A stretch of 64,000 nucleotides of DNA from Aphelocoma coerulescens (lineage: Eukaryota > Chordata > Aves > Passeriformes > Corvidae). Where the stretch lies: assembly GCF_041296385.1 (NCBI RefSeq), contig NC_091022.1, positions 20,665,967 through 20,729,966 on the forward strand, read 5' to 3'. The position numbers and the translations under genes were made by a program. This document shows, in pieces, positions 27,431-41,200 of this stretch (within the stretch, counting starts at the first letter, position 1; each line of letters opens with the position of its first letter). A model generated the notes under the pieces. That model was not told the origin of the DNA. It saw nothing but the letters and a program-made list of their open reading frames with translations, and did not search any database.

Positions 27431-30400
27431 GTACACCTTAGACTACTTCATCTGACTTTAAGAAGGCAACTTCCTGGGAGTGTCATGCAATTTTCATAAT
27501 TATTAGAGCAGTGCAGCTTGGGAGAATATGTTTTATGATAAATACAGTCTTTTTGTTCTTATCACAAACAGTGCAGCTGATGCTGAAATAGTGTATGTAT
27601 GCCAGAGTGATGTATAATTTTTATCAGTCTAAATACATCAAGAGACAGAGTTTGAATGTATGTTAGGAGCAGCACAGATGGGAATTAGCAAACAAGTGTT
27701 TAGAGTAATATCACAGTGTTTTCTAGGTATAGATTCTTCTATCATCTCAGACTCTCCCTGGTCTGGTTTTGTCTCCCCATAGCATAATGATCAGAACAGT
27801 CATGCAGACTGAAAGGGCTTTGAAACTAGAAAAGAACAGAGTGGTGTGTTCAGAAGTTGCATCTCTAGCCTCCAGATCTGTCACTGAACCCACCTGGGAT
27901 GAACTAGATACCAAACATTGAAAGCTTTTTTAACTACACAGAACACAATAGTTGTGCCAGTACCTTAAGGAAGCTACGAATCAACTATCAAAGGGCAATA
28001 TTGAGAAGAGAATCAATGGAAAATGTCCTGCTTGCCAAGTGCTTCTTCCTAGCAAACAAGATTGCTTTGATGACAGAGCTTATGTTGCCACTTTAAAAAC
28101 AGTATGTGTGATTTGCTTTTATGTCTTTGTCGGACATTTAGATGCCCAAAATTAAATGTGAGCTGAGACATCATTGCTATTCTGAGACCATTTGGGTCTG
28201 GCAATAAATAAGTTTGCCAGTGAATTCTAAAAGTCTGACGGAGGGAGTAAAGGGCTTTTTTTGTTAGGTCAAATTCACATGCCTGTCTATGTACAGCATT
28301 CAGCTGTTATAGTGGTGATAAAAGAAGCATGGATGATGTTTTCCCATGTTCACTTTTTTCTTCACCTTCTTGCCTTGTCATAGAAAAACACACCTATCTT
28401 AATGTAGATTATCATTCTGAAATCTTACAATAAAATATTATTCAAGCATATGGAAGGTGTGTGTGCTGTCAGGACATTCCATGAGGAACAGGGCTGTCCA
28501 GTCTAACAGAACTGATAATGTTCTAAAAATATTCAGTTCATCCTTCAGGGTTCACAGGAAAGGTGACCATTGCTATAAATTTGTTTTAAGTACATGTACA
28601 AGGAACATAATTCGTGACAAAACTTTTTGGCACAAACTTGAAAACAGCTATCTAATTCCAGGAGCATCTAATTATTTTGGGTCAAAACTCTTAAGCAAGT
28701 GAGTAAATATTTCATATGCTTAGTATTAGGTGAATATAACATTATGGAACCATATAGGACTTTTTGACACAGTGTGTGCAGAGACCATCTGTTAAATTCC
28801 CAGCTGGATAGTTGCATGAGTTCTTATCCAGTTTACACACCAAATCTTCAGTGACTTTGCAGACACAGTATTGCACATTTTTTGTGTCAGTTGAGACTTG
28901 TTTAAATCGATCCACTGATTGTAACTTGCAGTTACCTAGCAGGGCTGGGGTGTGAAGAAGCAGATGCTGTTACAGATTCATTATATCTGCAGTAAGAGGC
29001 GTATGAAGGCCATGCAATGTGTGCTTTCTTCTCTGAGGGATTATTTCCAATGCAGTCTACTTTCCCAGTGTTGTATTCTGTTAGTTTAAAATGCCACATA
29101 CAAAGTAGATTTATACTATAAAAGGGGAAGAAGGTGAGAACTTAATGACAAAAACACTGAGATGGAAATCCATTTTTGATCAAAGAAGCACAAAAAGAAA
29201 TCAACTAAATATCCAATGCAGGCAAGCAGTTATGTCAAGTTCAAAAAATTTGTAGTTAATATACCTCCAGGAAGTAGCCCACTTACAGATTTTGAAGATT
29301 GGCAGGCCCAAATGCTGATGTTCATAATAGTAACTACCAGAGAGAAAGTCAGAATTCTGTAACAGGCACTGAATAGGAAAAAAAAAAACCTTGAAAGCAG
29401 ATAGAAGAAAGAGAAAATTGCTTTACAGTTTCAAAGGCTGCATTCTACACTACAAAAATAAAATAATTTTTCACATTGGTACCTGTATTGTGCTGCTGCA
29501 ATATAAAATTTCAATGACAGAATGATTAAAAGAAGATATCTGTTTCAGATAGAAACACCAAAGTGTTACTCTTTCTTTTCCTTGATTTTAATCTATTAAT
29601 TGGTTAAACATGCTGCCCAGCACTCTGGTTATTTTATGACCTGTTTCATCTAAGGAGAAAGTGGGGAAAAAGAGAGAAAGATCAGAAAATTATTTTCAGG
29701 GCCAGGACTGAAATTACCTTGTACTCAAAATCAGATAAAGGGTTCAGCTTTCTGGTTATGGCACCTCTTGGCAGTATCCTTTCTTAACAGTCACTTTGCA
29801 GCAGTAGCTCTCTTTTTTTCTGTTCACAACAAGCTTAGCAGGGATCTTGTTAGATCTTTAGTTCCTTGAGGATGCCCAGGTAGCAGATTAGGCCAAGGTG
29901 ACCTTTTTCATTTGTGCTTCCCTAGAAATTATCATTCTATTTTTATTATTTTCTTCCTTCTTCCCTAGATATACTAACAGTAAGATCTTCTTCTTGTTTT
30001 TTAAATCTTGTTATATTATGTTAGATTACTACCAGCCATGCAATGCTGGTTTAAATTCACTGGAGGCTTACATAAATAAAGGATGATTTACATGTTCATT
30101 AGGGGACATTTGACATCATGTTTTGCTAGCATCAAATGAGTTTCTGAGTTTCCTAAAGTTTGTGTCTCCTAACAGGGTGGTGACCAGCCCACTTATCTTA
30201 CAGTCCTGGTTTGCCTAGCTGAGCATTCCTGCCTCGTGTGCCATCCTCTAAGCAGGAGGATGGGGATAACTGTGCAGCTGGGACCTTTGATTCAATCTTG
30301 GTTCTGAACTGCACTTTAATTAGGTTCAGTCAAGTAAACCCTGGAATAAAACACGTTATACTAGTGCACTATTAGTCAATAGTACCAATCTTGAAAATCT

Positions 30401-33400
30401 CTGGTTAATTTTTTTCTCTGAAATTAGAGAATCTGTTTTATCTAGTGTTTTGATTGCAAGCTGGAGATTGCTTGGAACTAGGAATCTTTTGTAAGCTTTC
30501 CTGATTTTTCAACTCCATCCTGGCATTTTACAGCTAAAGCTTCTTAAATTTTAGTTGTTCTTCCATCTTTGTATCCCCTTTGGATGCTTGTTGAGTTATT
30601 AAAAAGGTACATAAAAATGTTTCCTATAAAACTCATTTCATTCTGAATTGTTTTTCCATGGGCCAAATACAGAGATATGAAAGAATTTTTAATGAGATTA
30701 TAAATACTTCCCATAATCTGTACACTTTCAAAATGCCTGGATCTACTTTGAACCTTACATAATGACAACATTTACTTTTTTTATTTCCTTCTTTTTATTC
30801 CTTTCATCTGGTACAAGGATTGCATTTTATACTTCTGCTATTATACAAAAAGGATGCGAAGAAGATGCAAACAAGTAAAACTTTAATAAAAAATATCTGC
30901 ATCAAGCTGTTTTTTCATAGTCTATATCAGATCTCAAACAGTATTTTTAATTCTTCTAGGCTTGCATGTGGATAAAACTGACTCTGTCTATATACCTAGA
31001 AAAGACAGGCTCAGTCCCCTGAGGCAAATCCAGGATGCAGATGATTGCTTAAATTCCAGTTCTCAATTTTTTTAAGCTTGCTTTTCTCATTACAGTCTCC
31101 TAGCACTTTCCTTATTCCCATCAGTAGTCAGGTTTAAAACCATCAGATTCCATGATGTTTGTGCTGGGTTTAGCATCCATTGTCAGGGAAAAGCTGATAG
31201 TAGATTTAGGACTGAACCCACTGCCATAATGGGTGTTTTTCAGCCTATGCTTAATGCTTCCTGAGGTATCTGCTTCATTGAGAGTTACTGGCAACAACTA
31301 TTGCCATTTATATAAGTCATGCTCAGTTATCAAAATAAAAATATCCATGAGGAAGGATATTCATGTAAGATATTAGAGGACCATGGAAAGATTTCTAACC
31401 ATGGAAGACTGATAGGTGTGTTGTCCATCAAAATGCAAGTGGGTTGGATTCATTCCTAGAAGCACTTTCTGCTGATGGGCTGCATTTTTTCCTAAATAAA
31501 AAATTCTGAAGCCCATAGATCTTCTGATCACCTAAATTCTGTCAAGCATTTGACTATTTGAGAAATTACTTCTGTCTCTCTATTAAATAACCCTCTGAAG
31601 CGCCACTGTCACCCTCAGCTCTCTGAGAAATATTGTGGGTGTCATTATTGCATGCATCATCTGCATGGAGATATGAAAACCGCAACAAAAAGATTTTTTT
31701 GTCTTTTAGTGATGTTTGTCCTAGTAACACAGAAGGGAATTGCAATAGCAAGACATGAGTTCCTAACTGAAAACCGAATTGCTAAAGGAATTCCCTGGCC
31801 ATATGTACTTGATTGCCATGAAATTTGAATGAAATTAAAATCCTGATGAGAAGCTCTTGGGAGAAGAGGCTTGAACAAAGTATCTCATGGTATAGAGACC
31901 AAAATTATTTGGGTCACTAGCTTCTGCTAGGAATGCCAAAATCCATTCTATAAGGGACATGTGGCCTTGCTTGTGACTCCTTCAGGGAGTGGCCAGGCAA
32001 GGGATGCTAGAAACATTTGACATCTGATGAACAAGTCCCAGACGAGGAGAGTAGTGAACCCAGGGACAAAAAAAATCACCCAGGACCAGGAGTGTCCTCT
32101 TCTGAAAGCCTTTGGTAAAATACATTACAACACAATAAATATATTTGTAGTTCCCTTTCTTCCAAAACTATGGTATAAAACAGAAGAACATATTTTCGTT
32201 TCACCAGTTGAATAAAATTGGTTTCAGAAACCTAGGAGATCTTAAATCACTGCCAAAGGTTGCTTTTTGAAAAATTCAAGGAAAATTTTCTTTGTGAAGA
32301 GTAATATTGAGAGGTTTGTTCAGGACCAAGCTTTCAGAGCTTTACCTCAACTGCTGTTAAGAGTTATAGATGAGCTCTGTCACTCTCAACAGAAAGGATT
32401 TTATTTTTCTGCTAGGATTTAAATACCTCACCAACAGATCTAGAAGGAAGTAAACACTGATACAGCCCTATTATCTGAGCCATCAAAAATAACTGTGTTT
32501 CTGCAAACCTCATCAAAGAGGTTTCTACTTGTTCAACACTGCCCTTTTTTTACTTCTCCTCTTATCAGTAAGTCCTGAGAAGTGAAAACTATGTTGCAAG
32601 TATGTAATACATAATAAAACTGTAATTTTAGCAGGAAAAACATTGATGTTGAATACAAATAAGTTAGGCAAATCATTCACTTTAAACATATTTAATCTAA
32701 TTAAAACAATTGCAGATAGAATCTGTGGTAGCTTGATGCTGCTTTCTTTCTCTTCCATTTTTTTAAAAGAGGAAAGACTGATCAATGATTTTTGCTTCTA
32801 GTTAATTTCTGGCTTGACAAGGTATTCTGCCTTTTATTCCTGGTATATGTGCATTATTAATATGCTCAGTGGAATGTTACAAAAAATAGTAATATGTCTG
32901 CTTCTGTAGCACCTGTCACTTGGAATTCTATAATATAATTCTACAGATTTTGGTAGAAACTAAACAGAATAAAAATTTGCAAATACACCAGGCATCTTTA
33001 ATACTTTGTGGGTTTTTTAGTTTTTCATTGTTACCAAAATGTCTTTCAGTATTTTAACAGTGAAAAAACTTTCTGGAAAAAAAAGTCAGTTGAAGGTTGA
33101 AAATGAAGTATTTCCCTGGAATGTAGCCTCTCATAACAAAATACATTAGGCCCTCATGCACCAAATAGTCTTGATTTTTACCATCCATACTAATGCTAAA
33201 TATCTCTAAAATTCAAGCTTCTTTTCATTTCATCAGGATGACTATGATTTAATTCAGTCTTGACCACTGTGGTTCCTAAATCATAAAGTAATCAATTGTA
33301 CCTCTGCCAAAACGAACTGAGAAAAGTTTGCCATTTTATGAGCTCACTATATGTTCAGGACATCTCATTTAGAGCACTTAGGAATCTCTTCTCTAATGAA

Positions 33401-33652
33401 ATTTAGCATTTGAAGCCTGGACTGGTTGTTAATGGTCCAAAAATAGACCAGTCCCTTCTGGAGTATATTTGCCTACAAAATGCTATCTATTGAAGTTTTC
33501 TTGAAGCAACTGCTTGTCTTTGTCTATCAAGAATATCAGATGTCAGTTTGTGACGATTAATTATAAGAAAGTTTGCAGTTAGTGTTAACCCTGTAAATTA
33601 ACTGTCAATGTATACATTCTAAACCTGTGTCAAATAAGCTTTAATAGGATAT

Positions 33653-33675
33653 ATGCAAATTCTCAGAATGCAAAT
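33653..33675 (+). promoter_or_regulatory. Pair of perfect octamer (POU) motifs
   Basis: ATGCAAAT occurs at 33,653-33,660 and again at 33,668-33,675, 15 bp start to start. ATGCAAAT is the consensus bound by POU-domain (Oct) factors. Use as a binding site is inference: isolated octamers occur by chance in AT-rich DNA, as at 9,365-9,372. Confidence 0.35.
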
Positions 33676-35562
33676 CTAAAACTGTCAGATTGCTGATGTT
33701 ATTTCAAACCTTCTTCCTTTTCTTTCATAATTTTGAGTCAAGGGGAAACAGTTCTTTGCAAATTGAGGCAGTCTCAAGGGGCATATGGGGGGATAAAACA
33801 CAGCTGGCATTTACATGGCACCACAGTGAAGCATCTTTTCTGTGCCAGTGTATTACATAAGTGATGTCTAAAAATAATGAAGGTGACATTAAAGGGGAAA
33901 CCATGTCCTGTAGGCTTATGAAATAAAGATAATATTGCAGAAAGAGGATAGGGACTGCTTATACCCAAATGTGGTAAACCGAGTAGGATTCCAAAAAATG
34001 CTGTTTGTTATGAAATTCTTAAGGTGCGAAGCATGCCTAGCACTGAGGCAACTTTTATGGTAAAACAATTTAGAATTTTTTATTGAATATAAGCCTCTTA
34101 TGCTTCAACTCATCCAGAGAAGCACTCATTTTTTCCCTCCATGAACTGAGATTTTAAATGTAACTGGTAATTTACATTTAGATTTTAAACCAACTGGTAC
34201 GTTGGTTTAAGCCAGAGAATTCTGTCAGTTTTCAAAAAGCTGCAGTAATTGGAGGGTGCAGCTAAAATAGTACGGAGGCTATACCTCTGTCTCTCTGAAA
34301 ACTTGAGATGAAGAATCAGTGTTCCCTCGTGGCAGTGTGTTTTGTAGAGTGTTTTAGGGAAAGGTGGGACAATATTGAAATCTTCATTTTCCTGACTTAT
34401 CCAGTCAAAGTCATATATACCTGAGATGCTTTGTGTCTAAACTGAGAGGGTGAACCATAAAGCTACTCTCAAAGCAACATATGCTGATTACATACACTAT
34501 AAACCCCTCAGTTTAATTTCTAGAAGCCATGCATCCCAGCTGAAGCTTTGCTGAATGTCTGCATACTAAGTTGCCCCTGCCATGATTTACAACCAATGCT
34601 TTATTTTAAGGATACCATGCATTGGACCTTACCTGGACATTCAAGTCTGGAAGAGATATATGAGGTAGCAGAAATCTCACCGTTCCCTGTTTCTTTCTTA
34701 TTTCCTATTTCACAGACATTTTACATACTGCTACATACTACTTTTTTCATACATAAATGAAAGCAAATAACACAAAGGCCCCTGCCTGTAACTGGCTACT
34801 CAAAGGAATGCAGATCATTCTCAGAAAACTAGGTAGAAAACTGAATGGTTTTGGAGCAGGTTTCCAAATATAAAACTGGAGTGGAAGGAAAGATTGTGCA
34901 GTAATACATAGCCTCAGAGTCAGCCCTAAACTGTGTGAATTGGAACCAAAATTGTGATTTCATAGTTCAATTCTTGGCAAATATAATATATCTAAAAAAT
35001 GTCCCAAATAATCATTATCTGGCATAAGACCTTGACCAGGGTACCTGTAGACTAGTTCTCCATCAGTACAATGTTTTTATCATCATCCATGTCTGTAAAT
35101 TCTTGTTCTCAAGGGCTTTTTCAGTTAGTAGAGCATACCAAACTGGCAAATGTCTTCTTGTATTATTGCTACATAACATTATTTAATCTTTTGAAATCTT
35201 ACTGACATGGAGAAAAAATTCTTATTCTTGACCTGGTACCTACCTAGCATCTAGCTTTTAAATAGTAATACCAATATATGGTTGAGAGTGCTGCATGGAT
35301 ACCAGATTTACCAAGCTACTTAATAACAGTAGTGAAGAAAAAGCCAGACTGAACAGAAGGCAACTTTCTCTGAAAACCTTGTTAAACTTTCCACGATTAA
35401 ACTTTCTCTACTGTAAACTTTCTGTAAGGTCAGGTTTTGAAGAATAAGGTGCTGTTACATTACTAAAATTTCCAGTAAAAAGTTAAGCGTCAGAAAACTA
35501 ACAGCAGTTTTTCTTGAAAAGTGTAAGAATGTTTCTCATAATGGTACTTCAGTCTAACTTAA

Positions 35563-35579
35563 AATAATAATAATAATAA
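35563..35579. repeat. (AAT)n microsatellite
   Basis: Five to six AAT units in a row. Confidence 0.8.
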
Positions 35580-38163
35580 ATTAAAATCTACCCTTTGAGA
35601 CTTAAATTTGGATTTCAAGTTTTTTGAACAGCTCAGGTTTGCTGGTGTACCTAGAATATCCAAGATAACCTACTTTAACTTGAACCCTTCTAGTTCCATC
35701 TTTTCAGTGGCCATTAGTGGAATTTTTATGTGTTGTTCAAGTGTTGGAGCTTGAAAACTTCTATTTTAAATTAACACAATTCATAAAATTAAATTATGCA
35801 AAGCTCAAGGTTCAATTATTCGTGTAGTCTATTGGTTTGTGAAAACTAAAAGTGGGACCTGCAAGTCATTGGATTTAATCTTCACTATAGAGGCATTCAA
35901 TTGTTTTGAATATAAAAAGCAGGACAGTCAGCTTACTGTATATACTGGTACGAAAAGAGAGGGAGAAATGTATTCTCACTAAAGGTTTAATTCTCTTTTA
36001 CTTGAAATATAGGTCAGATTTGACCCTATACTCTTCTGATATATATTTCATGTTGAGATAATTTTTTTTCATAGTTCTACTTAAAAAAACAATTTTGGAG
36101 AAAAGATGAGTTGTTATCAATGTCAATTACATGCCAATTAACATTTTTGTCTCCATATCAATCCACCTTTGAAGGTTCTTGGTATTCCTTGTCTTTTTAA
36201 AAGCTTTAGTTTGCCTGTAAGAATGTGCAGTTGGATTCTTCAATAAACATGTATTTGCATGTATAAATATTCCTAATTCCTGCTTTCAACAAGCGCTTAA
36301 CTTCCTTTTATGTAAATATTACCATTTATTTTGCATGCAGTTGCACATTTTTGAATATTTTTAAAATATAGTTTCTATTTAAAATAGATGAAAATTCCAT
36401 GTTATGTTTCAGAATGTTGATGAGTTAAAATCCTGAAATGTTCTATATTTATAAAAATATAATAATTACTTTTCTCTTTTAAAATCATATTTGCTGACAT
36501 TTAGATATGCTGCTAATATATCTCTTAACATTGCAGTTTCTGATATATTTGAAATCTGCGAGAATGAATCTCTGTGACTTTTAAAATACCATCAAGCCAA
36601 TTCTATTCTTCTCTTAAAAGGCTTTTCAAAATATGAATGTTCCAATATTTGATTGGAAACATCTGGACTTTCCACATAGATTTAAAAATTAGCCGATCCC
36701 ATATTTTACCCAATCCTAACTGTATATTTTTTGTCTCCTTTTTCTTTGTTTACAGTGCTCATCAGACTGCTGGAATTGCTCAATTTCATTGGGGTTTAGA
36801 CTTTGTAAAGAGAAAAGTACCAAAATATGCAAAAAAAATCAAGGCAGATACAGGGCTACAGGGTTTGAAAAAGCCAATGATTTGAGGAAGATCTTCACCT
36901 GCACAAGAGCAGGAGTGTGGTTAAAGAAAATGGTATTCTGTCCTGTGCAAAACACAATCAAAGAAACTTTGGAATATTCATCTGCCTTTCATATGTTTCA
37001 CAGAACTGGTATATCTTCCTTCAAACATCTCTTAAATGGTTTGTGCAAAGTTTAGGTGTCTGTTGACTAAATAATCATCTGGGGATCCTATGTAGCATCT
37101 CAACACAGTTACAGCTGTGGTACATATGGATACATTTACAGACTAATCCCACTCTTGAATTTTTTTGTTTCTGGGATAAAAAGCAGGTAAAATCCCAGCT
37201 TTTTATTGGCTATTTCTGATTATACGCAACCATACAAGAGGACCACACAGGAAAATTCAAATTCTTAACACTGAACAGTATGGAATGATTCTTTTATATA
37301 GGTGTAAATCCTAACTCTGAGAAACAGAAATATTGTATGTGCTATTCTTAAACTACAACCTAATTTAACTGCAGCTGCAATTGAACCGCAGTTGCATTTT
37401 AAATGCAACTACATTTTTAACATTCTCTTGAAAATCCTAAGCCAACTCAAAGCCACTTGAGCTGATGAACTTTTTATACATGGATTTGCAGTTCGCAAGC
37501 CCTAAGAGTCCTTGCAAGGACAATGTTTAAAGAGTAATTAAGTGCCACTTGCCACTTGTGGATCTCTGCACCATTATGCACACTCTTTGACACACAGTAA
37601 AACTTTTTTCACATCAAATTTAAACTGTAAGCAATTGTGCTCTCTGTCTTAGATATGGTACACAGAGCAGTACACAGGCTGCTGTACATCTCACTGTTCT
37701 GCTGTTGTTGCAGACTATTGTTTTTGGGAACAATATGAACAGTTTCATATCATTGCATGGCATTCTTTGTTCTAAACAAGTACTGCATTGCCATTGTCCA
37801 GGAACTGACACCTGTTGAAAGGTTCAATTTACTGGCACTGGAACATCAGTTTTTCTGTTGCTGCCAACCTTAGTTTGGAAACATGCAAGAAATATCCATC
37901 ATGAAACATGTCAAAATAAAGTTTATCACAAGATGGTTTGTCCAAAAATGTGCTAGAAGAATGGAAGTCTTTTTCAGCTCAGTCCTGTGTGCTGTGCAAT
38001 ACGAGTTTATATATAGCATTAATTCAGAATATGCTATCCATCTGTTTCCTGTAATTGTTCTAGGATGCTTGGTTTTGGAAAAGTGCCAACTGTTGCAGCA
38101 GCTTGATAACATATGAACATAAGTGTATTCCCAGACTGAAGGTACTTCAGGTACTTGATTGTG

Positions 38164-38262
38164 ATCAAATAACTTTTAATTTGTCAAGTAATCAGTGGCA
38201 GAGACAGAAATAAAATGAGGGATTCTGTGATTCTAACTCCCTACTGCAACTTCTGAAATGCA
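38164..38262 (+). mobile_element. Probable ancient MIR-like (CORE-SINE) remnant
   Basis: The order of words matches the MIR consensus as I recall it: ATAACTTTTAATTTGTCAAG in place of the MIR TAACTTGCCCAAGGTCA segment, then AATCAGTGGCAGAGACAGAA, then a shortened stretch ending TGATTCTAACTCCCTACTGC where MIR has TCTGACTCC. Such tRNA-derived SINEs are old and rare in birds. Divergence is high, and the call rests on pattern memory alone. Confidence 0.45.
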
Positions 38263-41200
38263 TTCTTGAAAATGAAACCTTACTGGCAGGATATTTTCTT
38301 GTATAAGTTCATAAAGTAAATTCTTTCACCATCTTTAAAAACACATAGTTTATATGTCAGGTATTTGCTGCTCATCTTTCCACAGATCATTAAGATGTGA
38401 ATTGAAAGAAGTCCTCCTTTCCTTAACTTTGCTTTTCTTTTCTCTATCCCAACTCCTCTTCTTTGATGATTAACTTTTGAGATTGTCTCTGGAGGGATCA
38501 TGTGGAATGTAGTTTTTGTAAAGTTCCTAGAAAATTAATGAAAGCATTCTGCAATCTGCAAAACTCTAGACATACTTTGAAATGTTTTTATAACTTGTTT
38601 TTCTTTTGAATACTCATGACTTTGATTGTTGGCACTGACATGAAGAAATAGACTTTATAGGTCTCTAGATCCCATGTCTCTAAATTGCACTTTCTGAAAA
38701 ACTGGCAATTTTTGTACACAATACAAAGATTGAATGCAAGGCTGTAATTCAGCTTTGGTTTTCTGCTGATGATATAAACCACAAAATCTTGTTGGTTTAT
38801 GAACAGCAGCAGCAACAATACAGAGAAACTGTATTATCATCTGTGTATTCAATTAGATCTAAAGAGGCATTGCCCACAATCCAAAAATAAGATGTATTTA
38901 CAATTTCCAATTTAATTACAAACAGATAAATGGAGACTACTTAAAGTGTAATAAATGAATGAAAATGGCTGACTAGTCTGTGACATGCTGCCTAAAACAA
39001 ATATGTGGCTAATTTAGACAAAAAAAAATAATTAACTTATATTTAATAAATTTCTGCTGGCACCTTTTTTCCTTCTGTTCTGTCTTCAGCTAGAAGAGAC
39101 ATTTCCAAACTAGGGATTCCATTAAACAGACTAGCACTGTATATGGCTGGTGCTGAGGTATCCTTCCCCTAAATATCTTTGAGACAATTGGTGACATCAC
39201 AGCAGCACTAGCTAAATTTAGAGCCATCTCTGTAAGTGCATGAGGTGATATAATATAGCACCTCCTTGGGAATACTCTTTTCCAAGTCCTTCGTGTTCCT
39301 GCACAGATTTCTGAACCAGTAGGTAGGAAATAAGTGACATTTGCCAAATACAAACAAATTATTAACCAAGTTTTCTTTTATACATCCTGGCAGCAGTGAG
39401 GAGGAAAAAAAACCACCTTTTTTTGATTGAATCTTATTATCTTCTACTTAGGTGACAAGTCTGCAACAGGCTTAGCAGAGTGGTCCTAGCAGAAAATCAT
39501 CTTGCAGAAGAATTTCAGTGGAAAAATGGTTTTTATGTGATTAGTGCATCTTATCCATTAATTCTCTCAGTATGTGACTGTTACTATAGTCCCTATTTGG
39601 GTGTGAAAGTCTCTTCTTTCATCATTATTTGCGTGACAACACAGTAAAAAAAGCCTTTAAATATTCTTTCATAAAATGCCATTTATATTTCATATGCTAC
39701 AGTGTTCATTTGCCACTATTGCCCATGATATTAGCTGCTAAACAAGCAGTGAAATTTGTCTGGGAACCTTTTACCACCCAGTATATACGCTGAAAGAACT
39801 GAGCACCTCAGTCACCAGAACACAGGTTCACCACATGCTTGATTACTAATGCCAGGGGGTTATCTGGTTGTATTGAACACCACCTCTACTCAAATCATTA
39901 CATGGAAATAATTCATTTATTTATAATATGTAGAATATACCATAAGCTAAGAAAAATTTATGAAAGATAATTGAAGAAATAAAGAAAAACAAATACACAA
40001 AACAAACCATGCTGTTACCACTTAAGTATACGTCTGTATTGCTCTCTTTACTCCTTTTGTCAAGCTGACTTTTCTGCAGAATCCAGACATATGATCCCAT
40101 ATTCTATGTTTTTTCCTGCCCACACTGTGTTTTTTAGAGAAGGGCATCTTCTGTAGAAACCCTTTCACTTTTATAACTAACGATCTTCTGGGACTCCTCC
40201 AGGAAGTCTGAATTTCTTCCCTCTAAAGTTATTAATTTCTTTATTATTCAGCTAGTAGTCTGGAAACTTAAATAAACATTCTCTTCACTGTTAGGTGCTG
40301 CAAACCACATTTTGCTACACAAGTTGTCATGCCATGAATCTGACCATTTATAAGTTTCCTCAAAGGGCAGGAGTACTCTCCCTGCATGCCTTGATGAGTC
40401 ATGATAAAGTGTCTCTCTCAGTTTGACATTTGATATCAACTGTTACATTAACAGACACAGTTGAAAGGAATATTTAAATGGAATAATGCATATAGTTCAC
40501 TCTTCACTGAAACTAGACATGACAGTAATCAACAACTTCAGAGTCAGCCACAAGCTTTAAGTGCTTTGCCCTCAGAGACCTTTCTTCTGGGCATTGTAAC
40601 ACCTATAAGCCACAGCCATGAAGAAGGCAGTGTGTGAGAAGCTATAAACATCAACAAAGAAGGATAGCAATCTAAATAGAAATTATTATCTTGGATACTG
40701 ACAGGAAGATGTGCTCAATGGAACAGGGCTATAGCTCTTCAGGATAGGAAGTGCTATAGTTAATAAAAGCTACTGACAGTGTTTGATGTCTCAGAATCTA
40801 AGAGATTTAGGGATTAAAGTGAGGTGCTTTGGTTTGATAGCTTTTTGGGGTTTTGCAAAAAGTGAGGAACAGCAAAGTAGACAGGTATCAAAGTAGGAAG
40901 TCTGAAAGTGAAATTTGAAAAAAACTAGTGATGGAGGTAAGCATGTTATAATGAGGGCAGGAAGGTAAGCAGAGAAAGGGAGGTAGTGGAAGTATGGTAA
41001 GAGAGCTGACGTGGTCAGAGTGGCAAAACATTAAAACGATCTTCATACTACATGAGTGGGACAAGATTGTATTTTTCAAGATTCCAGGGAAAAGGATAAT
41101 GCTGTAATTGAGATGAAAAGTGTTGAACATCTGAATGGAAGTATTGCCTGTTTAAATTGAAAGGCCCTACCTTAAAAATGTTATGCAGAAAACATAGCCT

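Larger units (their letters stand above)
21961..38163. other. AT-rich non-coding stretch, no gene recognised
   Basis: About 16 kb with no gene I can support. Small local structures are listed separately: a 10-bp duplication at 23,075-23,098, a pyrimidine tract at 26,302-26,456, a 21-bp duplication at 27,258-27,299 and twin octamers at 33,653-33,675. The interval 30,170-30,310 is slightly GC-rich and holds a 7-bp hairpin (CATCCTC/GAGGATG). The remaining open frames are under 100 codons and domain-free. Confidence 0.6.
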
